A stretch of 64,000 bases of DNA, from contig QQSK01000005.1 of NCBI GenBank assembly GCA_003602415.1, forward strand, positions 104,480 to 168,479. The letters run 5' to 3'. The DNA is from Candidatus Poseidoniales archaeon (GTDB lineage: Archaea > Thermoplasmatota > Poseidoniia > Poseidoniales > Poseidoniaceae). The notes beneath the pieces were generated by a model. That model saw nothing but the letters and a program-made list of their open reading frames with translations. It made no database searches and was not told where the DNA came from. The position numbers and the translations under genes were made by a program. Shown here piece after piece: positions 40,124 through 49,118 of this stretch; the first letter of the stretch is position 1; each line of letters opens with the position of its first letter.

Positions 40124-40944
40124 TGTCTGACGGACCTAAAGTTGCAGTATTATTTGGCTTTGGAATAAACTGCGATAGAGAAACAGCAGCCGTATTCGAC
40201 TTAGCCGGAGGGGTCAGCGAAAGAGTCCACGTCAACCACTTTGTTAATGGCGACAGAGACTTATCCGAATTTCAAATCTTGGCAGTCCCAGGAGGGTTTA
40301 GTTTTGGAGACCATCTTGGCTCAGGCAGGTTATTGGGAAATAGAATGAGATTCGCTATGAGAGAACAACTATCCGCCTTTGTAGCCGCAGGCAAACCTGT
40401 AATTGGCATATGTAATGGCTTCCAAGTATTGGTAAAAACCGGCCTATTACCTGGAAAAGAAGTTCCAGATTTTGAACAAAGGGCGAGCCTTACATTGAAC
40501 AATAGTGGACGCTATGAGGACAGATGGGTCACTTTAGAATTCGATCCTGAGAGCCCATGTATCTGGACTAAAGGAATTACAAGAATCGAATGTCCGGTTA
40601 GACACGGAGAGGGCCGATTTGTCATGCCCTCATCATCTGACCTTGATGAGTTAGATGAAAATAATCAGATTGTTACAAGATATGTAGATCCATCTACAGA
40701 ACCAGGAAAAGGAATTACAGACGAGACTCTTCCATTCCCATTATGTCCAAATGGCAGCATAAGGAATATCGCAGGAATATGCGACCCTACTGGGCTAGTA
40801 TTCGGCTTAATGCCACATCCAGAAGCAGCGTATGCTACATTTTTACATCCGCATCACACACGCGGGGAAGTCAATGAAGAAATTCTCGGCGAAGGTATGC
40901 AAATCTTCCGCAACGCTGTTGATTATGCTCGAGCAAACCTTTGA
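40120..40944 (+). CDS. purQ: phosphoribosylformylglycinamidine synthase glutaminase subunit PurQ
   Basis: This 274-residue class I glutamine amidotransferase supplies ammonia to PurL. The nucleophile Cys is in I-G-I-C-N-G-F-Q, and the His-Glu pair is in M-P-H-P-E. The N-terminal F-G-F-G-I-N-C-D-R-E and the P-G-G-F-S-F-G-D motif fix the PurQ identity. It is somewhat longer than small PurQ forms, as often found when partnered with large PurL. The start overlaps purL by 4 bases (ATGA), which implies coupling. Confidence 0.95.
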   Translation: MMSDGPKVAVLFGFGINCDRETAAVFDLAGGVSERVHVNHFVNGDRDLSEFQILAVPGGFSFGDHLGSGRLLGNRMRFAMREQLSAFVAAGKPVIGICNGFQVLVKTGLLPGKEVPDFEQRASLTLNNSGRYEDRWVTLEFDPESPCIWTKGITRIECPVRHGEGRFVMPSSSDLDELDENNQIVTRYVDPSTEPGKGITDETLPFPLCPNGSIRNIAGICDPTGLVFGLMPHPEAAYATFLHPHHTRGEVNEEILGEGMQIFRNAVDYARANL

Positions 40945-40968
40945 GAAAGGACAGCCCGTGCTTTACTC

Positions 40969-41706
40969 ATGGCGAGCGAGAAACTGTACATGGAAAGCAT
41001 AGATGCATGCTATCTACGCGAGTTTAAAGCCCAAGTAACAGCAGTTGACGACACCTCTGTAACTTTGGATAAAACTCTATTTTATCCTCTCGGAGGAGGA
41101 CAAAATTGGGACACAGGAACCATCTCATGGGATGGTGGAAATCTTGCAGTAACCGAAGTCAGGGGTCGAGGCGATGTACAGCATTTTGTTGGTGAAGACC
41201 ACGGATTATCAATCGGCGACTCGGTTGAAGGAGAAATCGATTGGCAACGACGCCACGCCCACATGCGAATGCATACTGCGCAACATTTAGTCAGCGGACT
41301 AGTCTACGAAATGTATGATGGAGCTCGAACCGTTGGCAACCAAATTCATGCCAATAGGTCTCGAATAGATTTCAATCCAGTAAAATTTACTGATGAGATG
41401 ATAGAAGAGTTATTTCACAAAGCAAACGAATTGGTTGAGAGCAACATCGAGGTTACAGATTCAATAATGACAAGGGATGAAATCAATGCAATAATGCCCC
41501 CAGATAGAACAAACATGGATCTCTTACCAATTTCAGTAAAGGAGTTACGCGTGATTAGGATAGGCGACAACCTCGATCTGTGCCCGTGCGCAGGCACACA
41601 CGTAAGGGCCCTTGGAGAGATAGGGGAAATGGAATTTTTAGGTAAGAAAAACAAGGGCAAGGGTACTACTAGAGTTAGTTACACTCTTGATGGCTGTGAG
41701 AGTTGA
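40969..41706 (+). CDS. alaX: alanyl-tRNA editing protein AlaX
   Basis: This 245-residue free-standing editing protein hydrolyses Ser- or Gly-charged tRNA-Ala. The N-terminal half carries F-Y-P-L-G-G-G-Q with a beta-barrel domain, then the zinc motifs H-M-R-M-H-T-A-Q-H and C-A-G-T-H near the C-terminus. Having the glycine-rich N-terminal domain but no long C-terminal domain makes it AlaX-M type. It follows purQ by 24 bases. Such free-standing editors are common in archaea. Confidence 0.93.
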   Translation: MASEKLYMESIDACYLREFKAQVTAVDDTSVTLDKTLFYPLGGGQNWDTGTISWDGGNLAVTEVRGRGDVQHFVGEDHGLSIGDSVEGEIDWQRRHAHMRMHTAQHLVSGLVYEMYDGARTVGNQIHANRSRIDFNPVKFTDEMIEELFHKANELVESNIEVTDSIMTRDEINAIMPPDRTNMDLLPISVKELRVIRIGDNLDLCPCAGTHVRALGEIGEMEFLGKKNKGKGTTRVSYTLDGCES

Positions 41707-41769
41707 AAATCTACTATTTACACTACCACCTTTTCAAGAAGATATTATATTATTCTCTTCTCAAGAGAA

Positions 41770-42462
41770 CTATAAGTCTAAATCATCATCAAGTAATTCT
41801 GAGACTTCAGAACGAGCATCTTTCCAATCAGCCCTGTCTCTCTTTCGTTGGGCAATTGTAGCAGCCTCAACCACTTCCTTGAGAGGGTCTGGGGCACTTG
41901 CTGCAACCTTCTCCGCTTCGATTTTATCAACCATGTCCCTATCTTCTCCTAACCGGTCAGAACGGTCTACTGCGGCTATGGGGCGACTAGGAATTGTACG
42001 TGCACCATGAACCGTTTCTTCCATTTCTAATGTCTCAACCATATGATTCAATACCTCTTCAGGAGGCAACTCATCCTTCCAAGGATTTTGATTACCTACG
42101 GATTGAACAACATTCGTTTTTTCCACCTTTGCTCTAGAAGCAAAAAGCTGACCGATTTCCTCGCTCGTGGGTAGAGGCTTAGATTCCGCCATTGAGTTAG
42201 CAAGCCGTTGTTGCTCGATAAGAGTTGGACCGTGCTCTTCATCATGGTCATATCTATTTGGAGAGGCAGCCATCGCTAGGAGATCTCTTGCTAATTGAAA
42301 CAATTCATCCGACATCGGCGCTTTTGCGATAAGATCTCGCACCTTTTTATGGTGTGAAATACAAGACCTACATCTATCACTACCAGCAATATCCTTGGCG
42401 TCACATCGAAGACAACAGGCCTGGAAACCCAAGTCTTTCATCGCTCTGCGAGGCATCGCCAT
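41770..42462 (-). CDS. zinc-finger protein with long charged helical tail
   Basis: This 230-residue protein has an N-terminal treble-clef-like or zinc-ribbon module: C-C-L-R-C, then C-R-S-C followed by H-H within the first 38 residues. The remainder is predicted helical and charged, ending in a Glu/Asp-rich tail. No enzyme motif is seen. It is divergent from the M50 protease gene with 86 bases between. The start could be the third codon (Met at 42456). Function unknown; binding to nucleic acid or to a protein partner is possible. Confidence 0.72.
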   Translation of the reverse strand: MAMPRRAMKDLGFQACCLRCDAKDIAGSDRCRSCISHHKKVRDLIAKAPMSDELFQLARDLLAMAASPNRYDHDEEHGPTLIEQQRLANSMAESKPLPTSEEIGQLFASRAKVEKTNVVQSVGNQNPWKDELPPEEVLNHMVETLEMEETVHGARTIPSRPIAAVDRSDRLGEDRDMVDKIEAEKVAASAPDPLKEVVEAATIAQRKRDRADWKDARSEVSELLDDDLDL

Positions 42463-42548
42463 ACCCCTTCCTAAACAAGCCTAGCAAAGAATCCTTTCTT
42501 GGTAGGCATCAAGCGAGGCTTCAAATCCCTCCACGATAAGAACAAATC

Positions 42549-43466
42549 ATGGCGAGAGACCCGAGGGCTGACATCCTCGAAGACGATTTTTTCCCTAAAC
42601 CCACAAATCGTATCCATCGCGTCCACGCCCACACAAGCCCTAGCGGCACGATTCATATCGATACTAAAGGCGGGTTCATGGGCATCAATAATCGACAACC
42701 TGTCGAATTACACAAAGGAAAGCTTTGGCACTTTAGCGATGAAGAGAAGCACCATTTGTTCTATGCTACAGCCGCCTTCACCGTCGCACTAGGAATAGCG
42801 ATGGCTACTGGACTTGGAGGATTGTTATCTGTTGACTTCTCTAACGAACTCGGAATAACCGCGGCCCTGTTCTTGATTTCGATGCCCGTTATGTTGTTTG
42901 CAGTAGGTCCGGCATTCATTTTGCATGAAATCGGACACAAAATAGTCGCCAAAAAATATGGCTGCTGGGCTGAGTTTAGAGCCGACCCGGGCGGACTTAA
43001 ATTCGGAATAATGCTTGTAGCCCTCACAGGAATTCTATTCATGGCGCCAGGAGCTGTCATGGTTGCAGGATTAGTGACTAGGCGACAAAACGGGCATATT
43101 GCAATTGCCGGACCACTTGTCAATTTCACACTCTTCGGCTTTGGAATAATCTTCGGAGGATTGGTTTTAGGAATTGCCGGAGCCGAAGAATACGCAAATA
43201 ATCAACTTGGATTTATTTCAGACGGAGCGATTAATCTCAAAGCCATGCTTGGAGGAGTAGTTTACTGGTGGATTTTTGCAAACCTTGGATTAGGATTCTT
43301 CAATTTAATTCCCTTTGGCCCTCTAGATGGAGCTAAAGTAAAGGATTGGAATGAAATGGTTTGGTTTGGAACTTTCATGGTATTTATTGTGATTATTTAC
43401 CTATGGATTTCTGGAACCTTTAGTCCAGTAGACGATGCTGCAGTAAGAATAGCAGAACTATTCTGA
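42549..43466 (+). CDS. M50-type membrane metalloprotease (site-2 protease family)
   Basis: This 305-residue protein has five to six hydrophobic segments. The zinc site H-E-I-G-H falls in a membrane segment near residue 122, and the partner motif N-L-I-P-F-G-P-L-D-G near 256 supplies the third ligand Asp, the layout of the site-2 protease family. It should cut membrane-embedded substrates. The N-terminal 60 residues are soluble and basic. Its last 9 bases overlap the convergent M28 peptidase gene. Confidence 0.88.
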   Translation: MARDPRADILEDDFFPKPTNRIHRVHAHTSPSGTIHIDTKGGFMGINNRQPVELHKGKLWHFSDEEKHHLFYATAAFTVALGIAMATGLGGLLSVDFSNELGITAALFLISMPVMLFAVGPAFILHEIGHKIVAKKYGCWAEFRADPGGLKFGIMLVALTGILFMAPGAVMVAGLVTRRQNGHIAIAGPLVNFTLFGFGIIFGGLVLGIAGAEEYANNQLGFISDGAINLKAMLGGVVYWWIFANLGLGFFNLIPFGPLDGAKVKDWNEMVWFGTFMVFIVIIYLWISGTFSPVDDAAVRIAELF

Positions 43467-45227
43467 TTGATCCAAGTAAGCATTTCTCACAGGATTTTCA
43501 TCTAGATGGAAGAATGAGTAAGTAGCCCACCAAGTAATCGTATCAAGAGCATCCACTAAGTTACTAGTACCACTTCTCTCTTCTCCATAATCCTTGCCGG
43601 TCGTATCCATCCAATCGACCATCTCATCAACAGTGTCACAGGTTTGGTGATAACACCAATATCCATCTACAAGTCCACCGAATCCCATTGTAACCGTTCC
43701 AAGGTTATCTTGGAAACTAGCGTGGTCAGATCTTGCAGTTGTGTCTTCATACACAATAATCTCTGGCCTATCTTTTGCCAACCAATCGTCAACCTTCCAT
43801 GTGCTTGAGTCATATCCAGTTCCAATAAGAGTAGAGGTTTGCTCTTCAACTCCAATGGCATCTGAACCAATCCATAGTGCTAGATTTACCATTCCTGGTT
43901 GGTTCATAACATCATGGTCAAGACTTGGCCCAATGTATACTCTCATTGGCCAAACCTCCTCGTCTTTTGGATAACCATCAGGATCGATTTGTGGGTCAGG
44001 GTCACAGTTTGGCTCTCCACCTCCATGGTTTCCTCCACAAGGCGCTCCTCCGCCGCCCGGCCAGTTAACTCCAGCCATATCCAGGTTCACGTAGTTGGTA
44101 ACTTCGACGTTAGGATTGTCTTCTTTGACCCATTCTTCGGTCCAGTAATCGCTACCTCTCTTACCACCTTCTTCACCAGACCATAAACAGAAAACCATGG
44201 TGTTCCTTGTACTATAGCTAGCCATTGCTTCTGCAACAGTTAGCACCATACTTGTTCCTGCAGTATTATCGTAAGCACCGACTCTTGTTCCGTAGGTTCT
44301 CTCTCCAATAAGGTGAGGGGATATCATCCCACCATTAATTGGTGGCGCTATGTCAAAGTGAGCGCCAAAAACCATCCATTTGTCGGGATCGACTTCTCCA
44401 AACCTGTATCCACATATGTTGTATGCTTCTGGATTTTGCTGCCCAGTATTAACTGAGTCGTAGACGAACCTCTGGTTGATTACCTCTAGGCCAAACCCTT
44501 CCAGTTCCTTGATTAAATATTGCGCACCATCTTCGTAAGCAGCGTTACCTTGTCCAGCCCACCTGTCAAGATAACCTACGGCGCCATCTGCAAGATCCAG
44601 AGGGTCGGGGGTTTCATCTGACATCACGTTGATGTAGTTCAGGACAGTTCTTCCATCCACCATGCCCATAGAATGTCTCCCTCCTTCAGTTTCGCTGTAT
44701 GCTGCTGCAAAAGGCCTCTCTATTCCCAACCTAATTGCAATAACTTCACCACCATTACCATCAGATGGTAACACAGCATCTAGCGAAGTGTTTGAAGAAA
44801 CTCTGGCTATACCTTGATTATCACCACGCTCGTATCCATCTCTTGCGTACCAAGACCTCCAAGACTCGGTAAGATCTCGGATTGGCCACTCATCTCTACC
44901 GTAGTCACCAATTAGGACCACTGCAGTATCTGTTCTAGGAGGGGCAAGCACAGTCAACTGTACAGATTTTCCAGCTTCAATATCAACTACTGTTGAATTT
45001 TGAACAAAACCATCTTCAGGGTTCAATATCAAGTAAGGAACAAATGCCGACAAATCAGATTCAGCAGCGATTGTTATCGCTTGAAACTCTCCGCCTATCC
45101 ATTTAGCAGGAGTGATGACGACATCTCCTTCTGAAACGCCCGAATCAACATCCTCGCCAAAGCATCCACTCAAGGGTGCTAAGCAGAACAACAGGGCAAG
45201 GAACCCTGCAGTTATCGGGCGCTGCAT
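43458..45227 (-). CDS. secreted M28-family metallopeptidase, lipoprotein A
   Basis: This 589-residue zinc exopeptidase has a signal peptide with lipobox L-S-G-C-F-G, a beta-rich N-terminal region of about 180 residues and an M28 catalytic domain. Zinc and catalytic marks are G-A-H-F-D, G-A-Y-D-N-T-A-G, W-S-G-E-E-G-G, N-L-D-M-A-G and the late His in R-S-D-H-A-S-F. A loop with C-G-G-N-H-G-G-G-E-P-N-C-D, probably metal- or disulfide-stabilised, is an insertion absent from the paralogue. The start at 45227 gives the signal peptide; the frame opens at 45245. It works outside the cell on peptides. Confidence 0.9.
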   Translation of the reverse strand: MQRPITAGFLALLFCLAPLSGCFGEDVDSGVSEGDVVITPAKWIGGEFQAITIAAESDLSAFVPYLILNPEDGFVQNSTVVDIEAGKSVQLTVLAPPRTDTAVVLIGDYGRDEWPIRDLTESWRSWYARDGYERGDNQGIARVSSNTSLDAVLPSDGNGGEVIAIRLGIERPFAAAYSETEGGRHSMGMVDGRTVLNYINVMSDETPDPLDLADGAVGYLDRWAGQGNAAYEDGAQYLIKELEGFGLEVINQRFVYDSVNTGQQNPEAYNICGYRFGEVDPDKWMVFGAHFDIAPPINGGMISPHLIGERTYGTRVGAYDNTAGTSMVLTVAEAMASYSTRNTMVFCLWSGEEGGKRGSDYWTEEWVKEDNPNVEVTNYVNLDMAGVNWPGGGGAPCGGNHGGGEPNCDPDPQIDPDGYPKDEEVWPMRVYIGPSLDHDVMNQPGMVNLALWIGSDAIGVEEQTSTLIGTGYDSSTWKVDDWLAKDRPEIIVYEDTTARSDHASFQDNLGTVTMGFGGLVDGYWCYHQTCDTVDEMVDWMDTTGKDYGEERSGTSNLVDALDTITWWATYSFFHLDENPVRNAYLDQSE

Positions 45228-45334
45228 GCCTATCCGTAGTTGCAACCCTATCTGAATGCTACGATTGATTGCGAAATCAGTAAATCAAAGGTTTGATAAC
45301 CTTCTAAGCACAATTAATACATGAGAATATGGTA

Positions 45335-45475
45335 ATGACTGCCCCATTAATTCATGAAATATTAAGAAAAAAAAGATGTTCTAAAGGTGCCTGCAGGCCT
45401 AAAAGAACCAGTTACTTATGGGCGAAAATGGTTAGATCCGAAGAGGAAGACAAAACCCCAATTATCGAAGGATAA
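45335..45475 (+). CDS. possible 46-residue basic protein
   Basis: ATG 45335 to TAA 45475 sits in the gap between the two M28 genes, on the opposite strand. The product is basic in the middle (R-K-K-R-C and C-R-P-K-R-T), with two Cys and an acidic tail, and its codons resemble those of neighbouring plus-strand genes. There is no good Shine-Dalgarno sequence. It ends 18 bases before the stop of the second M28 gene. It could be a chance frame. Confidence 0.3.
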   Translation: MTAPLIHEILRKKRCSKGACRPKRTSYLWAKMVRSEEEDKTPIIEG

Positions 45476-45492
45476 TGGGTCATTCTCCAACT

Positions 45493-47100
45493 CTACAATT
45501 CATTTGGAACTGGAGTTTGGTCCATATGCAGGAATGCATAAACGGCCCACCAAGTCACAATATCCCAAGAATGCACTAGATTGTTTATACCAGTTGAATC
45601 ATCTGTGCCCATGTATTCGATCATGGTTTCCATAGTATCACATTCCCTGTGATAGCACGGGTATCCATCGACTAGTCCATTCCATCCTAGTGTAGCAACA
45701 CCGATGTTTTGGAAAGATTGGTGGTCACTTCTTGCGGTAGGAGATTCGTAAATTGCAACCGTATCTTCGTAAATATCTCCCCAAAGCGGGCTTTCTCCTC
45801 CTTCAAGCCAAGCCTCTCTTCCACGCTCAATCTCATATCCAAGATCTAGAGCATCTGCACCTATCCACTCAGCAAGGTAATACATTCCTGGTTGGTCAAT
45901 TTCTTCACCAGTTCCATCCGGTCCAAGGTAAACGGATAGTGCGTAGTCTCCGGGATAATTTACTCCTGCCATGTCTAGATTCAGATAATTGCTAACTGTC
46001 ACACCGTCAGGAATGTCTCCTGCAAAGGACCTAGATCCCCACAGACCTTCTTCTTCTGATGACCATAAGCAGAATACCATTGTTCGTCTTGCATCAAATT
46101 CTGCTAAAACACTGGCTGTTGAGAGAACCATGCTTGAACCAGCAGCATTGTCGTATGCCCCGTGTCTAGTACCGTATCCTGGAATGCCAATTTCAGCACC
46201 AGGGGTGTAAGCTACTGGTGGAGCAATGTCAAAGTGTGCTCCAAAGATTAACCATTCATCAGGGTATACGGAGCCAGTTTTGTATCCACATATATTCACC
46301 GACCATGCGGTGTTGGATTGGAATCTGTGAACTTCAACTCTGTCTAAACCATACCCCAACATAACACCCTCAAAGTACGTTACAGCATGCTCGTATGACG
46401 GGTTTCCATTTCCAACCCACCTGTCCAAGTAACCTCTAGCTAGATCTGGTCCACAACCAACGAAAGCCGCCTCTGTGCATGGCGTATCATCGGTTATGAG
46501 TTCGACCCACTCGTATACATCGCGTCCATTGACCCACCCGCCACTAGCACCAACGCCATCAGCATCGTTCAAATCTGCCCTTTCAGATCGAATAGTTTGA
46601 AGAGATTTTACCACAACATCTCCACCACTATCATTTCCAGGAACTATCCACGACCATTCTCCGCCGAGGTCTTGATTAACAACAGCCAAAATCGAAGACG
46701 AACCATCTGTATTTCCATCAACCCAGTCTACCCAGGAGGCACCCGCAGCCCGAATTGGCCAATTCACTCTTCCGTAATCTCCTATTAGCAAAAACACATC
46801 AGAGTTTCTTGGAGGAAATAGAATATTTACAGCAACAGATTCGCCCTGCTTAAGATCAAGCACTGTACCATTTTGAGCCCTCTTAGAGCCGGGGTCTTGA
46901 ACAAAGTATGGCACGAAAACACTCATGTCAGCCTTAGCATCTAATTCGATGACAGTCCAATCTCCACCAGTAATAATGTCAGGAGATACGTTCAGACTAC
47001 TGGCCGAAATACTTTGAGAATCACTATCTTCTCCAAAGCAACCTGATAGCGGAGCAAGGCACATCACAGCGACCATCAGTATAGCTCTAGCAGCATCCAT
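45493..47100 (-). CDS. secreted M28-family metallopeptidase, lipoprotein B
   Basis: This 535-residue protein is a paralogue of the neighbour ending at 43458: same lipobox L-S-G-C-F-G, same beta-rich N-terminal region (shared F-V-P-Y and G-D-Y-G-R motifs) and same catalytic marks G-A-H-F-D, G-A-Y-D-N-A-A-G, S-S-E-E-E-G, N-L-D-M-A-G and R-S-D-H-Q-S-F. It lacks the glycine-rich insertion. The two genes are tandem on the minus strand, 265 bases apart, and have diverged widely, so the duplication is old. The Met at 47100 begins the signal peptide; the frame opens at 47121. Confidence 0.9.
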   Translation of the reverse strand: MDAARAILMVAVMCLAPLSGCFGEDSDSQSISASSLNVSPDIITGGDWTVIELDAKADMSVFVPYFVQDPGSKRAQNGTVLDLKQGESVAVNILFPPRNSDVFLLIGDYGRVNWPIRAAGASWVDWVDGNTDGSSSILAVVNQDLGGEWSWIVPGNDSGGDVVVKSLQTIRSERADLNDADGVGASGGWVNGRDVYEWVELITDDTPCTEAAFVGCGPDLARGYLDRWVGNGNPSYEHAVTYFEGVMLGYGLDRVEVHRFQSNTAWSVNICGYKTGSVYPDEWLIFGAHFDIAPPVAYTPGAEIGIPGYGTRHGAYDNAAGSSMVLSTASVLAEFDARRTMVFCLWSSEEEGLWGSRSFAGDIPDGVTVSNYLNLDMAGVNYPGDYALSVYLGPDGTGEEIDQPGMYYLAEWIGADALDLGYEIERGREAWLEGGESPLWGDIYEDTVAIYESPTARSDHQSFQNIGVATLGWNGLVDGYPCYHRECDTMETMIEYMGTDDSTGINNLVHSWDIVTWWAVYAFLHMDQTPVPNEL

Positions 47101-47221
47101 GACACACCCGACCCCAATCATATTGTTGAATCATATGGTCTAAAGTCCATTACCGGTGTGCGGAATACACTTTCCGGATAGAGGATAATTGTTATACATG
47201 GGCCAACGGCCGGATTAATCG

Positions 47222-48031
47222 ATGGCAACCGTTCGCCTCGACCAAAAATCGCGAGCCATCGTGAGGTTGATTTCGGATTCATACATCAACGCCCTAGCCA
47301 ATTATTTTGGCTCAGGGCCAACCGATATTAGCGCGGCAAGAATGCAACATAGAGCCTACGCCGACGCATTATCTTCAAACGGTGTCGAAGTTACAACATT
47401 GGAAGCAGACCAGAACCACCCAGATTGTGTTTTTGTCGAAGACCAAGCCGTCGTCATAGATGGTCACGTTCTACTACCAGTCCCTGGCCATGAATCACGA
47501 AGGGGAGAGCAACCTCCAATTGCGGATTTTCTTTCACACCATCTAAAGGGACATCAAATCTGCAAAATGGAGCCGCCAGCCATGATGGATGGCGGAGACA
47601 TTCTACGTCTTGGCGACCTATTTTTCGTTGGGCGCTCAACAAGAACTAACGATGACGGAATTAGTGAATTGAAAGATTTGCTCGATCATTTAGGGCACGA
47701 GCTAAGAGTTGTTGACATACCTTCTGGCGCATTACATCTGACAAGTATTTCTTCCACTCCAACCGATAACATAATTTTGGCACCAGAAGGATATCTGGCA
47801 CCAGAAGCGTTTGGAGTTATGCCGGATGGATGCGAAGTCATTATGATTCCAGAAGAAGAAGTGTATGGTTGTAATACAATCGGACTTCCAGGCAATAAAG
47901 TAATCATCGCTGAAGGATACCCAACCGTCAAGAAAACACTTGAAGACAGAGGCTTAGAATGCATTATTTTGGATATGGAACAAATCCGGGCAGCAGACGG
48001 TTCACTGACCTGCTGCTCAATCTTTTACTGA
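47222..48031 (+). CDS. dimethylarginine dimethylaminohydrolase (DDAH) family
   Basis: This 269-residue pentein-fold hydrolase turns methylated arginine into citrulline and methylamines, or acts as a related guanidine hydrolase. Marks are F-V-E-D-Q-A near residue 70, M-M-D-G-G-D, the catalytic His in G-A-L-H-L-T-S and the nucleophile Cys in the C-terminal D-G-S-L-T-C-C-S-I. Length is normal. It stands alone 121 bases from the divergent M28 gene and is followed by tRNA-Leu. Use of free methylarginine as nitrogen source would fit a protein-degrading marine heterotroph. Confidence 0.92.
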   Translation: MATVRLDQKSRAIVRLISDSYINALANYFGSGPTDISAARMQHRAYADALSSNGVEVTTLEADQNHPDCVFVEDQAVVIDGHVLLPVPGHESRRGEQPPIADFLSHHLKGHQICKMEPPAMMDGGDILRLGDLFFVGRSTRTNDDGISELKDLLDHLGHELRVVDIPSGALHLTSISSTPTDNIILAPEGYLAPEAFGVMPDGCEVIMIPEEEVYGCNTIGLPGNKVIIAEGYPTVKKTLEDRGLECIILDMEQIRAADGSLTCCSIFY

Positions 48032-48040
48032 ACACGCGTT

Positions 48041-48050
48041 GTTGATATAC
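48041..48050 (+). promoter_or_regulatory. putative TATA element for tRNA-Leu
   Basis: GTTGATATAC lies about 25-30 bases before the tRNA 5' end, the normal archaeal TATA distance. Confidence 0.4.
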
Positions 48051-48073
48051 GCGCATTATTTGGAAGACTCGTT

Positions 48074-48160
48074 GCAGGGGTTGCCAAGCTTGGTCAACGG
48101 CGCTGGGATGAGGTCCCAGTCTCTATGAGTTCGCAGGTTCAAATCCTGCCCTCTGCACCA
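48074..48160 (+). tRNA. tRNA-Leu (anticodon GAG), CCA encoded
   Basis: A class II tRNA with a long variable arm. The acceptor GCAGGGG/CCTCTGC pairs with one G-T. The anticodon stem CTGGG/CCCAG encloses the loop ATGAGGT, giving anticodon GAG. The T arm is GCAGG/CCTGC with loop TTCAAAT. The discriminator is A at 48157, followed by an encoded CCA, unlike tRNA-Asp in this window. Confidence 0.96.
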
Positions 48161-48229
48161 AATCGACATTTTATCGGTAAGTAGACTAATTGAGGAAAGC
48201 CAAATAAGACAAACACAATTCGAAAAATT

Positions 48230-48814
48230 GTGGTCAATTCTCATACGACACTAGCCAAGTGTATCCATTGGGGATTCATCATTCTCTATGCCTATGGGAT
48301 GTTTAAGCAACTAGATGATTTATCCCAGCTAGAAGATACAGGATTACTTATTTTTGAAGTTATATTTGCAAGCATATTTTTACTGATTGTAATAATTAGA
48401 TACGCTTACATGAGGCGATTTGAGACATTTTTAGGTGCGCGTGAACAAGTGCATATTGTACACACATATTTTGCGAAAATTGTGCACAAATCAATGTATT
48501 TGTGTTTGATATTACTGCCGCTTTCAGGTCTAGCCATCGCGGGATTATTCGTGCGTGGAGTTACAGATGGGCCGATTCAAGGAGCGGTGCTTGCTATCCA
48601 TGAATCCACTGCCACTCTAAGCTATGTGTTGATTGCAATTCATGTTTCTGCGGCTATTTATTCTAGAATAAAAGGCGAAGGCATATGGTCGTCAATGGTA
48701 CCAATTTTGAAAGAAGAGAAGCCTACAGAAAATGAAATCATAAAGAAAATCTCAGCATTCGAAGAAGGAATCTATGATAAAGTACAAACAATTTTTTCTT
48801 CAAACAAGGAATAG
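48230..48814 (+). CDS. cytochrome b561-like membrane haem protein
   Basis: This 194-residue protein has four main transmembrane segments and a short cytosolic tail of about 50 residues. Candidate haem ligands are H13 in C-I-H-W-G of helix 1, the pair H-T-Y-F-A-K-I-V-H of the third region, and H-E-S-T and I-H-V-S-A-A in the fourth, the pattern of the bacterial cytochrome b561/Ni-Fe-hydrogenase cytochrome family. It should pass electrons between quinone and a partner. The start is GTG 48230. No partner oxidoreductase is adjacent. Confidence 0.82.
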   Translation: MVNSHTTLAKCIHWGFIILYAYGMFKQLDDLSQLEDTGLLIFEVIFASIFLLIVIIRYAYMRRFETFLGAREQVHIVHTYFAKIVHKSMYLCLILLPLSGLAIAGLFVRGVTDGPIQGAVLAIHESTATLSYVLIAIHVSAAIYSRIKGEGIWSSMVPILKEEKPTENEIIKKISAFEEGIYDKVQTIFSSNKE

Positions 48815-48918
48815 GTAGAGAAAAACGCTACTGGCACAAATTTCTGTTCTACTAAACGCCCCTAATGTCGCCAAATCCTAGGTTCAATTCAAGTATGATT
48901 GATTCCGGCTCGCAAATA

Positions 48919-49110
48919 ATGCCAACAGGTACAGTAAAATGGTTCAACCAGACAAAAGGCTTCGGCTTTATCGAACAAGAAGATGGAAAGGATCTCTTTG
49001 TTCATATTTCCCAAGTTGAAGGAGAAATAAACGACGGAGATTCCGTAGAATTCGAAGTCGGTGAAGGCCCGAAAGGCCCTAACGCAATCAATGTCAAAAA
49101 GACCGAATGA
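48919..49110 (+). CDS. cold-shock-domain protein (CspA family)
   Basis: This 63-residue single cold-shock domain has RNP1 K-G-F-G-F-I and RNP2 L-F-V-H-I, after G-T-V-K-W-F-N. It binds single-stranded RNA or DNA and acts as RNA chaperone. The frame is open upstream to 48865, but Met 48919 matches the family N-terminus. Such proteins are bacterial in origin and patchy in archaea, mostly in mesophiles and cold-adapted groups. Confidence 0.95.
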   Translation: MPTGTVKWFNQTKGFGFIEQEDGKDLFVHISQVEGEINDGDSVEFEVGEGPKGPNAINVKKTE

Positions 49111-49118
49111 TAAAATCA

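Noticed and set aside
45389-45400. GCCTGCAGGC palindrome near 45390
   Set aside because: A single ten-base palindrome without a repeat or T tract is expected by chance.
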